A DNA stretch of 64,000 nt from NCBI GenBank assembly GCA_032358255.1, contig JAULBX010010325.1, forward strand, positions 6,863 through 70,862, given 5' to 3'. Positions 36,201-49,857 of this stretch are shown one piece after another; position 1 is the first letter of the stretch; every line of letters starts with the position of its first letter. Source of the DNA: Heterotrichella gracilis (taxonomy: Eukaryota > Sar > Xanthophyceae > Tribonematales > Xanthonemataceae). A program made the position numbers and the translations under genes. Under the pieces are notes generated by a model. It was not told the DNA's origin and searched no databases. It was given only the letters and a program-made list of their open reading frames with translations.

Positions 36201-38345
36201 CAGGTGGGGAGGGAAATGNNNNNNNNNNNNNNNNNNNNNNNNNNNNNNNNNNNNNNNNNNNNNNNNNNNNNNNNNNNNNNNNNNNNNNNNNNNNNNNNNN
36301 NNNNNNNNNNNNNNNNNNCAATGCAGGTGGGGAGGGAAATGGGCATTGTTTTTTGGTGGACTAGGGTTCCGACCTTAAGGGTTTGGGGTTTAGTGCGGGC
36401 AGGCCAACAGGTGGCACTATGTGCCGGACTACATAGGGATTGAGCTCAGCCAATGCAGGTGGGGAGGAAATGGAATTTTGTTTTTGGTGGACTAGGGTTC
36501 CGACTTTTAGGGTTTGGGGTTTAGTGTGGTGCATTGTCAGCCGCTGCAGTTCCAGCGCCTGGATTTTGTCAAGGGGGTGAAGATGGAGCAGGCCAACAGG
36601 TGGCACTATGTCCCGGACTACATAGGGATTGAGCTCAGCCAATGCAGGTGGGGAGGAAGGAGGGTCCTAGGCCTGTGTTGGTGTCTAAGGATCGGGGTTT
36701 AGGGTCTAGGGTGGTACATACTGTTCAGCAAATGAGGAGTGTGATACTCGCCAAGGTCATAAATTACATCCATATTAACAGCGTTTTTGCGTAAACTTCT
36801 TATCCGCTTCTGTGTATGACAGGGAACCCATAATAAGGTCACAGTTCAACTCTTGGTTTCTATCATTCATGCTTTGTTGTACGCTGACATTCCCCGCTCC
36901 TGTCCTAGGGACGACTGGGTGGCCCTGGGACCCCCTGTGAAGGTCATGGAATTCGATTTCTACGACGCCATCAACAACATGCAGCCACTGGAAGTACCCC
37001 TAGAGATTGCAATTGCCGAGGAGGGTGTTTGCAATGCGGTGGCCATGTGGTTTACGCTGTACCTGGATGAAGAAACCACCTACAGCACCAGCCCATACGT
37101 GGAAAAGGTCCGATAGCACGTGCCCAGCATTTAGGCCAGTGCTGGGTTGGAAACCCTATCCCTAACCCTAGGGTTCAAACTGTGACCCCAAAACCCTACC
37201 ACCTGGGAATGGAGGAGGTAATCGTGATTCAGGGATGGCACTGCACGGTAAAAAGTGCCTCAATGCCTTGGTCTAACCCTCACACGAGGGGCCCCCAGGA
37301 TGGTGCTCCACCCTCATCTCTACTACAACCCCAAAACCCTTACAAAACCCTTCTGCAGGGCCGCACCTGGCAGCAAGCTGTTCAGTGGATGGAGGAGGTG
37401 AGCGTAGTCCCGGGGATGACCCTCCACCTCACCGCCAAGCACGACACCTACGGCATCTCATACGCATACTCCCCCTGCCAGGTGGAGCAGCTCAAGGAGC
37501 TGCGCACAGAGGTGCCGTTCAAGGTGGGCGGATAAAAATCCCAAGCATGAACCCTAAACCCTATAATTATTTGCGTCCACCCTGCCAGGTGGAACAGCCC
37601 AAGGAGCTGCGCACAGAGGTGCCCTTCAAGTGGGCGGCAAAACCCTAAATCCTAAACCCTATAATCCCTTGCATCCACCCGGCCAGACGCAAGCAGCAGC
37701 GCACAGGGTGCCGTTCAAGGTGATAAGATGAAGTCCTAAAACTCTAGACCCTAGATGGTGAACCCTAAACCCATATGGTACCTCCCGATGCCATGTGGAA
37801 CAGCTCAGGAGCTGCGCACACAGGTGCCGTTCAAGGTCAAAATCTTAAACCCTTGAATGGAAAGGACAAGACCCGTATGCCTTTATATCAGAACAGGTCA
37901 AGGACCAGCGCAGCCGTGATCCACAAGGCGCCTTGTGCGCGATCCACAAGGCATGTGAAGGCGATGTCTGACCTCACGCTTGTCACACACACCTATGCAT
38001 GCAACACAGCAATGGTACAAAACCCTTGACTGGAAACGCTCCCTATATACTTTTGAAAATCCACCAGCACCCATGAAAGTCTACAAGGCATGCAATTACT
38101 GATCTCCTTCTACGCAATGAAATTTCACCACTAAATGCGCCCCGCACCCACCGCAGGACCCCATGTGGTTGAAGGTGATGTCTGAACTCAAGCCAGTCAC
38201 AGACACCCTCATCACCGCCATGGTGCAAAACCCACTGGAGTTCAGGGGGGTGACTGAGGCATGCATCAGGGCTGCATCAAGACCCCATGATCTGGATGTA
38301 GATGTGGAGCAGGCAGTGGAGTTTGCAAGCAAGGCAATGGGATGA
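27264..38345 (+). CDS. TPR plus tandem protein arginine methyltransferase (PRMT7/PRMT9 class)
   Basis: SAM-dependent arginine methyltransferase. Nineteen exons join in frame (1148 residues): 27264-27450, 28202-28367, 28806-28899, 29396-29497, 29753-29844, 30266-30471, 31025-31231, 31814-32367, 32627-32739, 33049-33139, 33346-33455, 33631-33928, 34345-34598, 34718-34811, 35339-35440, 35980-36203, 36909-37107, 37359-37523, 38157-38345. Residues 45-165 are three TPRs (GNQAFKERRYQEAVKLY, LFSNRSAAYLGLGRYDDAL). Methyltransferase 1 has VLVLGAGTGLLALLAA (about 285) and post-motif TAVERN; methyltransferase 2 has VLDIGAGSGLLSMMAA (about 809). The double-E loop is intact only in module 2 (YEVFDSGLIGE); module 1 reads TDLFDHGILGM. 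A Thr/Glu/Gly-rich insert with long Thr runs lies in module 1 (about 390-500). TPR plus two modules suggests PRMT9, whereas module 2 motifs resemble PRMT7. The assembly gap falls in an intron. Confidence 0.9.
27550..27650 (+). repeat. Decayed copy of the PRMT exon 1 3' part
   Basis: Segments such as atgctggc-ttg-ttgtg-atcctc and aggcgctaccaaggtggg repeat the end of exon 27264-27450 with its donor, 120-200 bases downstream. Coding frame is lost. Confidence 0.7.
28065..28140 (+). repeat. Truncated upstream copy of PRMT exon 28202-28367
   Basis: Repeats ggtgaagctgtactgccaggccat... ggtgcagagcagga and a few following codons, then breaks into unrelated sequence. The true exon starts 62 bases further on. 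A further decayed copy of the exon's middle (gctatgatgatgcgctta... gagtggccaaagggg) is visible downstream at about 28450-28540. Confidence 0.78.
30825..30935 (+). repeat. Truncated upstream copy of PRMT methyltransferase-1 motif I exon
   Basis: After gctgtag, encodes GASVLVLGAGTGLLALLAA and on to AVERNRML, almost identical to the exon at 31025, then breaks off before the donor. The copy keeps an open frame and the SAM motif. Confidence 0.9.
31441..31735 (+). repeat. Two truncated upstream copies of PRMT exon 31814-32367
   Basis: Copies start at about 31442 and 31630, each after acag, and encode versions of GEELAPDQQKTLDSLLDLKL and following residues. They end in GATGTGCAGCAACC(C/G)AAACCCT followed by AAACC or ACCCTAAACC. 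With the true exon they form three units about 185 bases apart. The shared ending at the same base beside AAACCCT is a good breakpoint example. Confidence 0.9.
32820..32880 (+). repeat. Downstream copy of the 3' end of PRMT exon 32627-32739
   Basis: Repeats gggcggaggtgctggtgact... gaccatgggtgagg, including the donor, about 100 bases past the true exon; TTTAAGGGTTTG follows, as TAAGGGTTTG follows the original. Confidence 0.9.
34021..34115 (+). repeat. Downstream copy of the 3' end of PRMT exon 33631-33928
   Basis: Repeats tccaaatttc-aactgggg and ccggggatgagctcggtgaa... tattttgatggcg-gac, with the gtgggtggtggg donor region. It contains small deletions that break the frame. Confidence 0.88.
34975..35338 (+). 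repeat. Tandem truncated copies upstream of PRMT exon 35339-35440
   Basis: Copies of atcatcatcca(c/t)gacaagga occur near 34980, 35084 and 35244. The latter two follow tcccccag and all are separated by GATC/CTGAT-rich sequence (cctgatcccatctgatcccac). Units are about 100-160 bases. The first repeat lacks the C-rich acceptor. The true exon then reads on to its donor. An ACACCTGATT repeat at 34885-34955 belongs to the same expanded intron. Confidence 0.88.
35486..35530 (+). repeat. Downstream copy of the 3' end of PRMT exon 35339-35440
   Basis: Repeats cagaaagcagacatgctggtgtacgaggtga after a run of TAGGGTTT units at 35453-35472. The telomere-like run lies exactly between the true donor and the copy. 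Confidence 0.9.
35777..35885 (+). repeat. Truncated upstream copy of PRMT exon 35980-36203
   Basis: Begins after cacccag and repeats VFDSGLIGEAALYSLAHAHI and on through CPMG, then breaks off. It preserves both glutamates' surroundings (E at the LIGE position) but has no donor. Confidence 0.9.
36219..36318. other. Assembly gap of exactly 100 N
   Basis: A placeholder of 100 unknown bases in the intron following PRMT exon 35980-36203. The 23 bases before it (36196-36218) are identical to the 23 bases after it (36319-36341). The gap may therefore be zero or negative in length, or hide more copies of the local repeat. Confidence 0.98.
36319..36660 (+). repeat. Downstream copies of the 3' end of PRMT exon 35980-36203
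   Basis: Copies of caggccaacaggtggcacta... attgagctcagccaatgcaggtggggagg end near 36341 (fragment), 36466 and 36655; the last one extends back to cagccgctgcagttccagcg. Each includes the donor and is followed by GGACTAGGGTTCCGAC-like sequence and TTAGGGTTTGGGGTTTAG. Confidence 0.92.
37555..37840 (+). repeat. Downstream copies of the 3' end of PRMT exon 37359-37523
   Basis: Three progressively shorter copies of the exon end (ctgccaggtgga-cag-tcaaggagctgcgcacagaggtgcc-ttcaa) near 37584-37632, 37688-37722 and 37795-37838. They are linked by ACCCTAAACCCTATAAT-type segments. The further one goes, the more decayed the copy. Confidence 0.88.
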
Positions 38346-38479
38346 GCTGGATTGCTGGTGGGATGAGGTGGAATTGTTTTCATCCTCTTCTTGGACTGGA
38401 GTATAGCTTCCATCTAGCTTGGAAACACCTAGCTTGGAATCATCCAAAATACCTTCATGAATCTTCCAAGCTAGCTTCA

Positions 38480-38580
38480 TGAAGCTTATTGAAGTTCCCC
38501 GGGGGGTGACAAAGGCGTGCATCAGGGCTGCTAGCAGGCCACAAGGATATGGATGTGGAGCAGGCCTTGAGCAGCTATGC
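38480..38580 (+). repeat. Downstream copy of the PRMT terminal exon
   Basis: Repeats gttc-ccggggggtgac-aaggcgtgcatcagggctgc... gatatggatgtggagcaggc from the last exon, beyond its stop codon. The stretch before it (38395-38480) contains AGCTTGGAA/TTCCAAGCTAG inverted units. From 38580 to 39530 no gene is seen; ggatattatcaggg occurs twice at 38857-38915. Confidence 0.8.
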
Positions 38581-39539
38581 GTGTGTAACGGGACGTTGGC
38601 TGGGGCAGGGTGCCGCAGTTGGGCCACCAAGTTGCCATCATGATGAGCTTTGCTAGCAAGATAATAATCATGATGGAGCTGGCGGAGAATCGAGAATAAC
38701 ATTCATAATGACAATGGGCATGGATCAGCTTTGTCGGACGATTACGTAATACTGTGGGGTTTGGGTTGGACCTAATTTCAAGGGGTAGTACCAGTGTACT
38801 GGCAATGGAATGACGTGTAATTGGCAAGTGTAGGCCCAGGGCTACTAGCTAGTAGACTGGATATTATCAGGGCCCAAGGCTACTATCCTAGTGGGCTGGA
38901 TATTATCAGGGACTAGATATCATCACAGACGCCCATGTGTGGATGGCATGCCCTGAAGGCTATTCGACGATGTCATTTGACGTCCCTGCGAGGTCTGGAG
39001 TCACCCCAGGTGGCAAAGTTTGGCAATGCCTTAAAAGCCGTCTGATTCAGTGAGATCTCGTCGACGATAATTCACATGATGTAATCTGTACATAGTTGGA
39101 TGATCTGTTACACAATGGGTGCAGACCATGATGGTTATCAGACCACAGTTGCCCAATGCTTGTTGGGGTGGTGTGCCACTGGCCTTGGGGTTGAGTTCAA
39201 CAATGAGTTCAACTTGACTCAATAATTGCGACATACAAGTGCATATACGTATAATATTTATCAAAATTTGTCGATATCTGTGGTCTCGGGCATATTCCCA
39301 AACCTATAACAACTTGCGTGGCACTGTACCACATTGCCCACCTCCAAGATTTGTGAGGCACACCATGGTTGCCAAGTGTTTGCAATATTCTGAGCAAAGT
39401 ATGAAGTGTTCCACGCGTTGCGTATCCCCATCCCCAGCAATTTGCGCACACCATCAATACCAAAATATCCCACCTCCCTTCAAAATCTCATCAACCTTAC
39501 ACCCTGATTGTAACCCTCAACCCCAGAACCAGGGACAAA

Positions 39540-39645
39540 CCGCGCGCGTCCATCCCCAGCTCAGCGAAAAACCCTATCGTGTCCTTCAGGGCCTCAACAA
39601 TGCGTCCACCTCCCTAAGGGTTTGTAGACATACAAGGAGGCGTGG
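39540..39645 (-). repeat. Copy of the SufS2 terminal exon beyond its stop
   Basis: On the minus strand this lies downstream of the SufS2 stop and repeats the final segment (ctcagcgaaaaaccctatcg, gtgtcctt, gcctcaa-aa-gcgtccacctccc as read on the plus strand). A TAAGGGTTTG insertion interrupts the similarity. Confidence 0.82.
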
Positions 39646-39738
39646 GCAGAGGCGGGGATCCCCAGCACGCGGCGAAGCCCAAACCCTGACTCTAGACCCT
39701 AAACTTGTACCCTACACCCCGGGTCAAAATCAGCGCGC

Positions 39739-43903
<4,165 letters not shown>

Positions 43904-44732
43904 GATGGGTTTTGTAACGCCAGATGAGCACCCAGCTGTGTGTTGAGGTAGTTCCCCAGGGCTGGGGTGTTGTCACGTTGTGGGTGGTGCGCTGTGAGGA
44001 GGTTGGAATGGTTTCTACAGCTGCTAGAATGGTGGCACAGTTCGTTGACAGCTCAGCTATTGGTGGTTTATGAGCTATAAAGGTCTGGTATAACTACTAG
44101 GGCCAACCAAGGCAGTATTTGGTAGTGTATTATCCTTGGCAGTGTGCAGCCTTGGAGGAATGCCTCGTGCACTGTTGTGGGTCGGGCAACGCTGGAAGTG
44201 TCTTGGGTTTACAAGACGATACAGGGGTGGGGAAAAACTTATTGCCAACCCCACGAAGCTCAGCGGTTTTGCACAATGAAAGTTGCGTTGCATTTCGCCC
44301 ACAAATGAACCTCAAGGCGCCACCTGGAGGCCCCAGCCACGTCAGCACTCCTTGCCTAAAAGATGTACAGAACATCTTTCAAAAGCAAAGGCTCGGCACA
44401 AGATGCGACGTAGACAGCAACACGCTGATATTTGAGTCGAGCAGACGGTTCACTCGCTTGGTTGGCACTTGTGGTGGTCAAAACAGATACTTGTGCACTC
44501 TTAGTGACTTAGAACAAATAGCAAAGTCTGCCAACTGACACTTTTTCAAACCACGGTCAGTTTGCCGTGCACAGTTTGGGAAGGCAGCGTCCAGTTGCCT
44601 TCCTCCCACACGCAGCTTCCAGCTCGTACGAACAAACGCTACCAAACCCGGTTGATGAGTTGAGTGATGACCCTATGCATTCATGCCAGCCATTCCACGC
44701 TGGTCCACCACTCCTTCCGCCAGTGACGACTA
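43904..44732. promoter_or_regulatory. Divergent spacer between SufS2 and the PAN-domain gene
   Basis: The two start codons face away from each other across 829 bases, so both promoters should lie here. I see no clear TATA element. An open frame at 44119-44538 (+) has no recognisable domain and is not annotated. Confidence 0.45.
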
Positions 44733-47700
44733 ATGGCCTACAATAGGCCGCAGGTGATCATAGGCTCTGTGCGACCTGAACACCTCTACGTCAGCCACCC
44801 ACCGAGGAGGAGCAGCTTCTTCCCGGGCAAGACCTTTGTCATAGTAGTGACCTTCTTGTGAGTACCAGGCATCGTCACCACCCAAATGTGCTCTCAACCC
44901 ACACACCACCCACCCAGCATACTGCTCAAAGGCACCAGCAATGTGTTGGAAATACTTACTATGGTGCAGTGCACTCTGGTTGGACCACTGTGCGTTGACC
45001 CTCCTTCATTTTGCGTTTGGATGTCTCATAACCGCTTGGAAGTCCGAATAAGTAGAGCACTTTTTTCCAGCACAGTCATCCACTTTAGGTGCTCGGTCTT
45101 GTCTCCCGCCTCGAGCTACTCTTGCCTTTGTGTTTCCTGAGCACTTAATCCCCGAGTAATGCCAACACCAGCCCTAAATGCTGACAGTGGTGCTCTGGTT
45201 GACAAGCCTCTCACAAGTCACAATTATTGCTGTCCCAGTTGCACCGTGAGAACACCTGTGAACGTGACAGCACCCCACCAATTCATAACCTGTAGTGCTG
45301 TGGGATTTTCCGTCTCAGCGAAAGTCAAGACACTCAGTCCAGCACTACAACGGGTGATGTAGTGCTGGAAGGAGGGTTGTCGTGCTGGAGGGAGGTTTAT
45401 GCAAGCATGCAGCACAGCATTTGCAGCCAGTGTGTTCGCCCCCGACAATGCCTAAACTCTGCTTCCTGTTAATCCACAGCAACACCCACCAGCACTGTGC
45501 ACGTTGGTTGGCTTCTTGCATGTTCCTGCGTCTAACATGCTGCCTTACCCCAACCCCCCTACCTCTTGCTCGACCTGCACTTTCATATGCGCCCTTCAGT
45601 TGCATACAAATTTGCACCCCTGCACTCGCAAGCATCCTGCTATTTTTCACGGAGAACAGCCCTTTCTTGCTTCGTATCTAATCCTTGGAACCCTAAACCC
45701 TAAACCTGACCCCCTTTAAAGTGGTCAAGCCTATGACCTTCAACCCTCCAGGATGTTGATTACTTGTTACAAAACCTGCAGCAACACATCCACCGGCCTC
45801 CCACTTCCCTCCCCACCCCATCCCCACCCCGTCACCACCTACACCACCACCACCACCACACACCATCCCCCATCCACCCACCACACCCCCTCCCTCCGCG
45901 CAGCGTGACCCTGATCGTCACCTACAACACCACCAACCTCTTCCTCACCTCCCGCGCAACCCTCGCTGTTGAGTCCCAATCCCGCGACACCCCCACCGAG
46001 GCGCTCGACGACTACCTACACCGCACAGCCGGCGCAGCAGACGCAAATCAAGACCCGAGGCCCATGCAGCAGCTGGAGGCGGTCCTCACACAGGTACGTT
46101 TTTTCTTTTGAAGAAAGAAAACTCCATACTATATTAATTAAAAATTCCGGGATGTTAATGAATGTGTTTTTGCCCTCCGAGTGATTTTATTTAGAAGAAT
46201 GTACACCAAAGCTTCGCTATATAATTTTCGTTTTGGTGGCTTTGGTCTTGGGCTGTCCCGGCGGGCCCCCCACCTGTCGCCTGGCTCGACCTTTCTTGCC
46301 CCGTCTGGCATGTGCTTACAGCGTTTGTATGCAGTGTTTTAAAAAGGCATGCAAGCTGAGCACTGCCGCCCCATGCCCCCACCATGGCAATGTCGTACCC
46401 TATCCAGGGTTTCCATGTGCGCAGTACCACAAGACGCTGCAGCTGCTGCTGACGGTGCGCGTGTGCGGCTCTCCGGCGGTGGATGGCTACTCGCACGTCA
46501 GCCCAGAGTGCCTGGACTCCTCGCCCACCTCGCAGGTAGGGCGCTTATGTGCCTAGCACAGTCTTGTTTAGGGTTTGAGGTTAGGGGATTAGGGTTTCAG
46601 GCTGGTTATGTGCGTAGTACTGCATGACCCTGCTTGTTACCTGCGGGTGTGCGGATCGCTGTCAGTGGATGGCTACTCGCATCCAGCCCTGTGGGCACAT
46701 TGTACGAACTGCCCACATTGCATGTAAGGCTATTAGGGTTGAGGGTCTTGCGGTTGGTTCAGAGTTGTGTGTGCGCATCATAGAGATCCTGTAGCTGCTG
46801 CTGATGGTGAAGTGCATGGCTAGCGCTGGTAGATGGTTAACCCCAAAACCATCCCCATCCCCTGCTTTCCAGTGGTGGCGTGAGATCCAGCCTGCGGCCA
46901 AGGAGCTTGTAGCGCACATTGAGCGATATGCAGATTACGACGGGCTGGCTGTGGGGTGGGGGGTGGGCAACAAGGTGACAACGGTGGAGGAGTGTGCGGA
47001 GCAGTGCCGCACGCATAAGCCGGGGGCGCATGTAGGAGGTGCGCAGTGAAACCCTAGCCATAACCCTATCAGAACCCTGACCAGTGCACAAACATTCTCA
47101 TAGAGAACCCACACAAAACCTGGTGAAAACCCTCACTAAGGCCCTGAGAAACAAGGTGGCTAGTTTGGAGGAGTGTGCGGAGGGGTGGCGCACGCACAGG
47201 CTGGGGCGGCATGTGGGAGGTGCATGGGGGAAGCCCTGATAAACACCTCAACCCTTACTGGTCACGACCCCCATTACACCCCTGCACATAACCCTAATGG
47301 TATTTACCTGGCAGACCCACTGGCGCATGCGGCCTGCAGGCCCGCACCCCACCCCACAATGCACCCTGCCTCCCTTGCCCTCCTACTCCAAACCCACACC
47401 CTCCCTATCCACACATCATAAGCACTTACTGCCGCCCACCATCTTTGCACCCACCCGCCCCCCACCCACCGCAGGCCCCTTTGCCGCGCTGCCCTGCAAC
47501 GCGTTCGCCTTCTGCTCCGCCGAGCGCTGCTTCGAGCCCGACGTGCACAAACACAGCAAGGGCGACTGCTGGCTCAAATTCACCGAGGCGCCCGCGTCAC
47601 CAGAGGTCAACATGCGGGGGAAGCTGGACTGGGTGTACCGCTCGCGCCACCCCACTGCCCCAGAGGTGGTTCAATGGCACACGGGGGTGCTGCTGCCCAA

Positions 47701-47749
47701 GGGGGTGAGGCTGACCAATGGGACGTGGAGCCCGCGCTTCTATTGGTAG
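44733..47749 (+). CDS. PAN/Apple-domain protein with possible N-terminal signal anchor
   Basis: PAN/Apple modules bind proteins or carbohydrates, usually outside the cell. Supported exons: 44733-44857, 45904-46093, 46425-46535, 46873-47038, 47475-47749; the last four join in frame. Exon 1 ends with a hydrophobic stretch (KTFVIVVTF). A small exon at 44918-44942 (ILLKGTSN) and an exon from 45752 (DVDYLLQNLQQHIHR) could complete the anchor and stalk, but the junction before 45904 has no good donor and is unresolved. The PAN part shows spaced cysteines: TTVEECAEQCRTHKPGAH, LPCNAFAFCSAERCFEPD and GDCWLKFTEAPASPEVN. The end of the protein reads WVYRSRHPTAPEVVQW, then LTNGTWSPRFYW and a stop. Several exon fragments lie in its introns and 3' flank. 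Confidence 0.72.
46625..46690 (+). repeat. Downstream copy of part of PAN-gene exon 46425-46535
   Basis: Repeats gcgggtgtgcggatcgctgtcagtggatggctactcgca from the exon. TTAGGGTTTGAGGTTAGGGGATTAGGGTTTCAGG (split across 46567-46600) separates the original from the copy. Confidence 0.82.
47150..47230 (+). repeat. Downstream copy of the 3' end of PAN-gene exon 46873-47038
   Basis: Repeats aacaaggtggctag-ttggaggagtgtgcggag and on to catgtgggaggtgcatg with the donor. It follows ACCCTAG/AACCCT-rich intron sequence. Confidence 0.85.
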
Positions 47750-47799
47750 TGCCAAGGAGGGAGGGGAGTGTGGGGAGGCTGCTACAAAGGTTCAGGCGC

Positions 47800-47965
47800 C
47801 GACAGGCGTTAAGAGGGCGGGGCTGCCCATTGGGACGTAGAGTTCGCAGTTATATTGGTAGTGCCAAGGGGTAAGAGAGCGGGCCCTACAGTGGTTCAGG
47901 CGCTGACAGGCCTATAATACAGTGGGCACTAAATTTGGATCCGGCGCTGCTTGCTATTGGTACCT
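47800..47965 (+). repeat. Two downstream copies of the PAN-gene terminal coding end
   Basis: Bases 47811-47872 repeat ggggctg-cc-attgggacgt... tattggtagtgccaagg from the end of the gene, including the stop context; 47938-47962 is a shorter trace. Beyond this, 47965-49250 holds no gene I can support. Confidence 0.85.
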
Positions 47966-49263
47966 CCTGGGGGATGGGATGGTTTTGTCGCTGACAGAGG
48001 TCAACAAGGGGAGAGCATGCACTTCACACAACAGCATCCGCCACCACTTTGGAGGCACGCAGGGCTCCTACTCCTATAGAGGGGGTTCAAGCTGACCGTT
48101 GGTTGGTTCGTTTTGGTAGCCCCGTTCCTGTTCTCAGTATTCCGTAGCGAGTGCCCTATGGATATGCTTCTCTTGAGGCACTTGTTTCGAACGCCATCTT
48201 TCGATGTTCACAGACGCAAACTCTGACAGGAAGCGTGGGTTGCATTGTAAGGAACCAGGCAAATGATGACTTCAAGAGGGTTTGGCACAATGCATGCATG
48301 CATCTTGCACGAGTGTCGCGTGACCCTTTGACCGTGGGGCGCCCGGCTTGGCGTCTTCCCTAGGGCTCGAGCGTGTATGAGGCCAGCTTTTCTACACTGT
48401 AGGCTACAGAGGTGAATAGGAACTTCAGCAAATGGAGTGTCACGACCAGGGATTGGGTTTGGGACCGGTTCCCTTTTCGAGGAAAATTGCCCAAACCGAG
48501 GAGAAAAGACTCTTAGCGAAGTTGTATGGAAGCTCCGAGTTGAAATACAGAGCCCAAAAGGACCTGGGTCACATGGGCAACAGAATGTCATCCACATACA
48601 CTGTAGCTCTAAAGTTGAGGTTTGCCCACAACGTCCACTGTCATACAAGGGGTTAGTCCAACACCGGACAGGCCGTTATATATACACGCGCGCCAACAAG
48701 ACCTTCTCCACCCTTTTATCTATATAAGTTTTTTAGACCTTGCTTGGTCTGATATGGCAGGCGTGCGGGGGAGCAGCTGCATAGGGCCAACCATGCATAG
48801 GGTCCAGCATAGGGTCAGCAGGTGAGGACCCAGGCTACAGCTCGTAATACTGGATATGAGTTTTGGTGGACTGCAAAGCTGCTTAGGGCCTAGAAGTTAC
48901 GGTGGAGGGTTCAAAGAGCGTCCCCCATTGCCATTGCCATTGGTACCCCCTGCCAGTGTTTGTTGAGGCATACACCCTATGCGACTCGTTCATCAGGACC
49001 CCAGTTTTACAACGGCACGCCTTTGTTCCCGCTGCTTACTTAAGAAGTTGGGAGAGCTCTGGACGCACGTTTGCTTGCTGTAAAATAGGCTTCTGTGCAA
49101 TGAAAGCCTATTGGGAGCGCCACACCCCTGTCCCCCAATCCACCCCCCCATGTACAGTTGTCTGCAATAAAAACTCCAACTATTTACATTCTGATGTGTT
49201 TAATATTGCACACCAGGGCCAGACCTAGGACCAGGCCGTGTTATTCCACAAACTCATTTTCAA

Positions 49264-49343
49264 TTTGGACATCGACCACATCAACAGGGGTACCTAGCTA
49301 GGTACCTAGCTAGGTACCCCTGTTGATGTGGTTGATGTCCAAA
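49264..49343. repeat. 80-bp near-perfect palindrome without spacer
   Basis: The two 40-base arms meet at GGT|ACC (49303/49304) and pair at 39 of 40 positions; the one exception is 49274/49333, which would be a G-T pair. The core is a GGTACC-TAGCTA alternation. No gene contains it. Confidence 0.95.
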
Positions 49344-49857
49344 ATCAGGTCTGTCTAGTTTTTGCCCTGGCTCTGTGTCAAGTCCCTCTTTGGTGCAGGC
49401 GCCAAGAGACCTGGAGGGCCACTGGCAGGATAACCATTGCAGCCAGCGCCAGGGTGCGTTGTATGGCAATGTGGGCTCCCTGCTGGGTGGTCAGTGCAGC
49501 GCCTCCTAGCTAAGGGCAGCTTCAATACATGTTTACAGTAGGGGGAAACAAACTTTTTGGCAGGTGAATTGGTGGCGAGTGGAGCTGTTCCCTCTTGGCT
49601 ATTCCCTGCAGTGCAGTCCGCCTGACCCATCTCTTTGCTTCCTTCTGCCTTGTATCTTGTTGATAGTCGAAACCTAACCCTAAACCCTAAACTTCTATGC
49701 TCCTCTCTGCCTTGTGTCGTGTTCCCAGTCAAACCCTTACATCAGTTCCATTTCAGGTCCAAAACCCCAAGCGAGGTCAACCATTTTAACCGGCCCCTGC
49801 CACCCAAGCTGCTCACCTGCTGTCCCTTTTTCTATTGAAGCCCTGAAATTCAACCAT

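Noticed and set aside
44119-44538. 139-codon open frame between SufS2 and the PAN gene
   Set aside because: No domain, no splice partner, and it occupies the shared promoter space.
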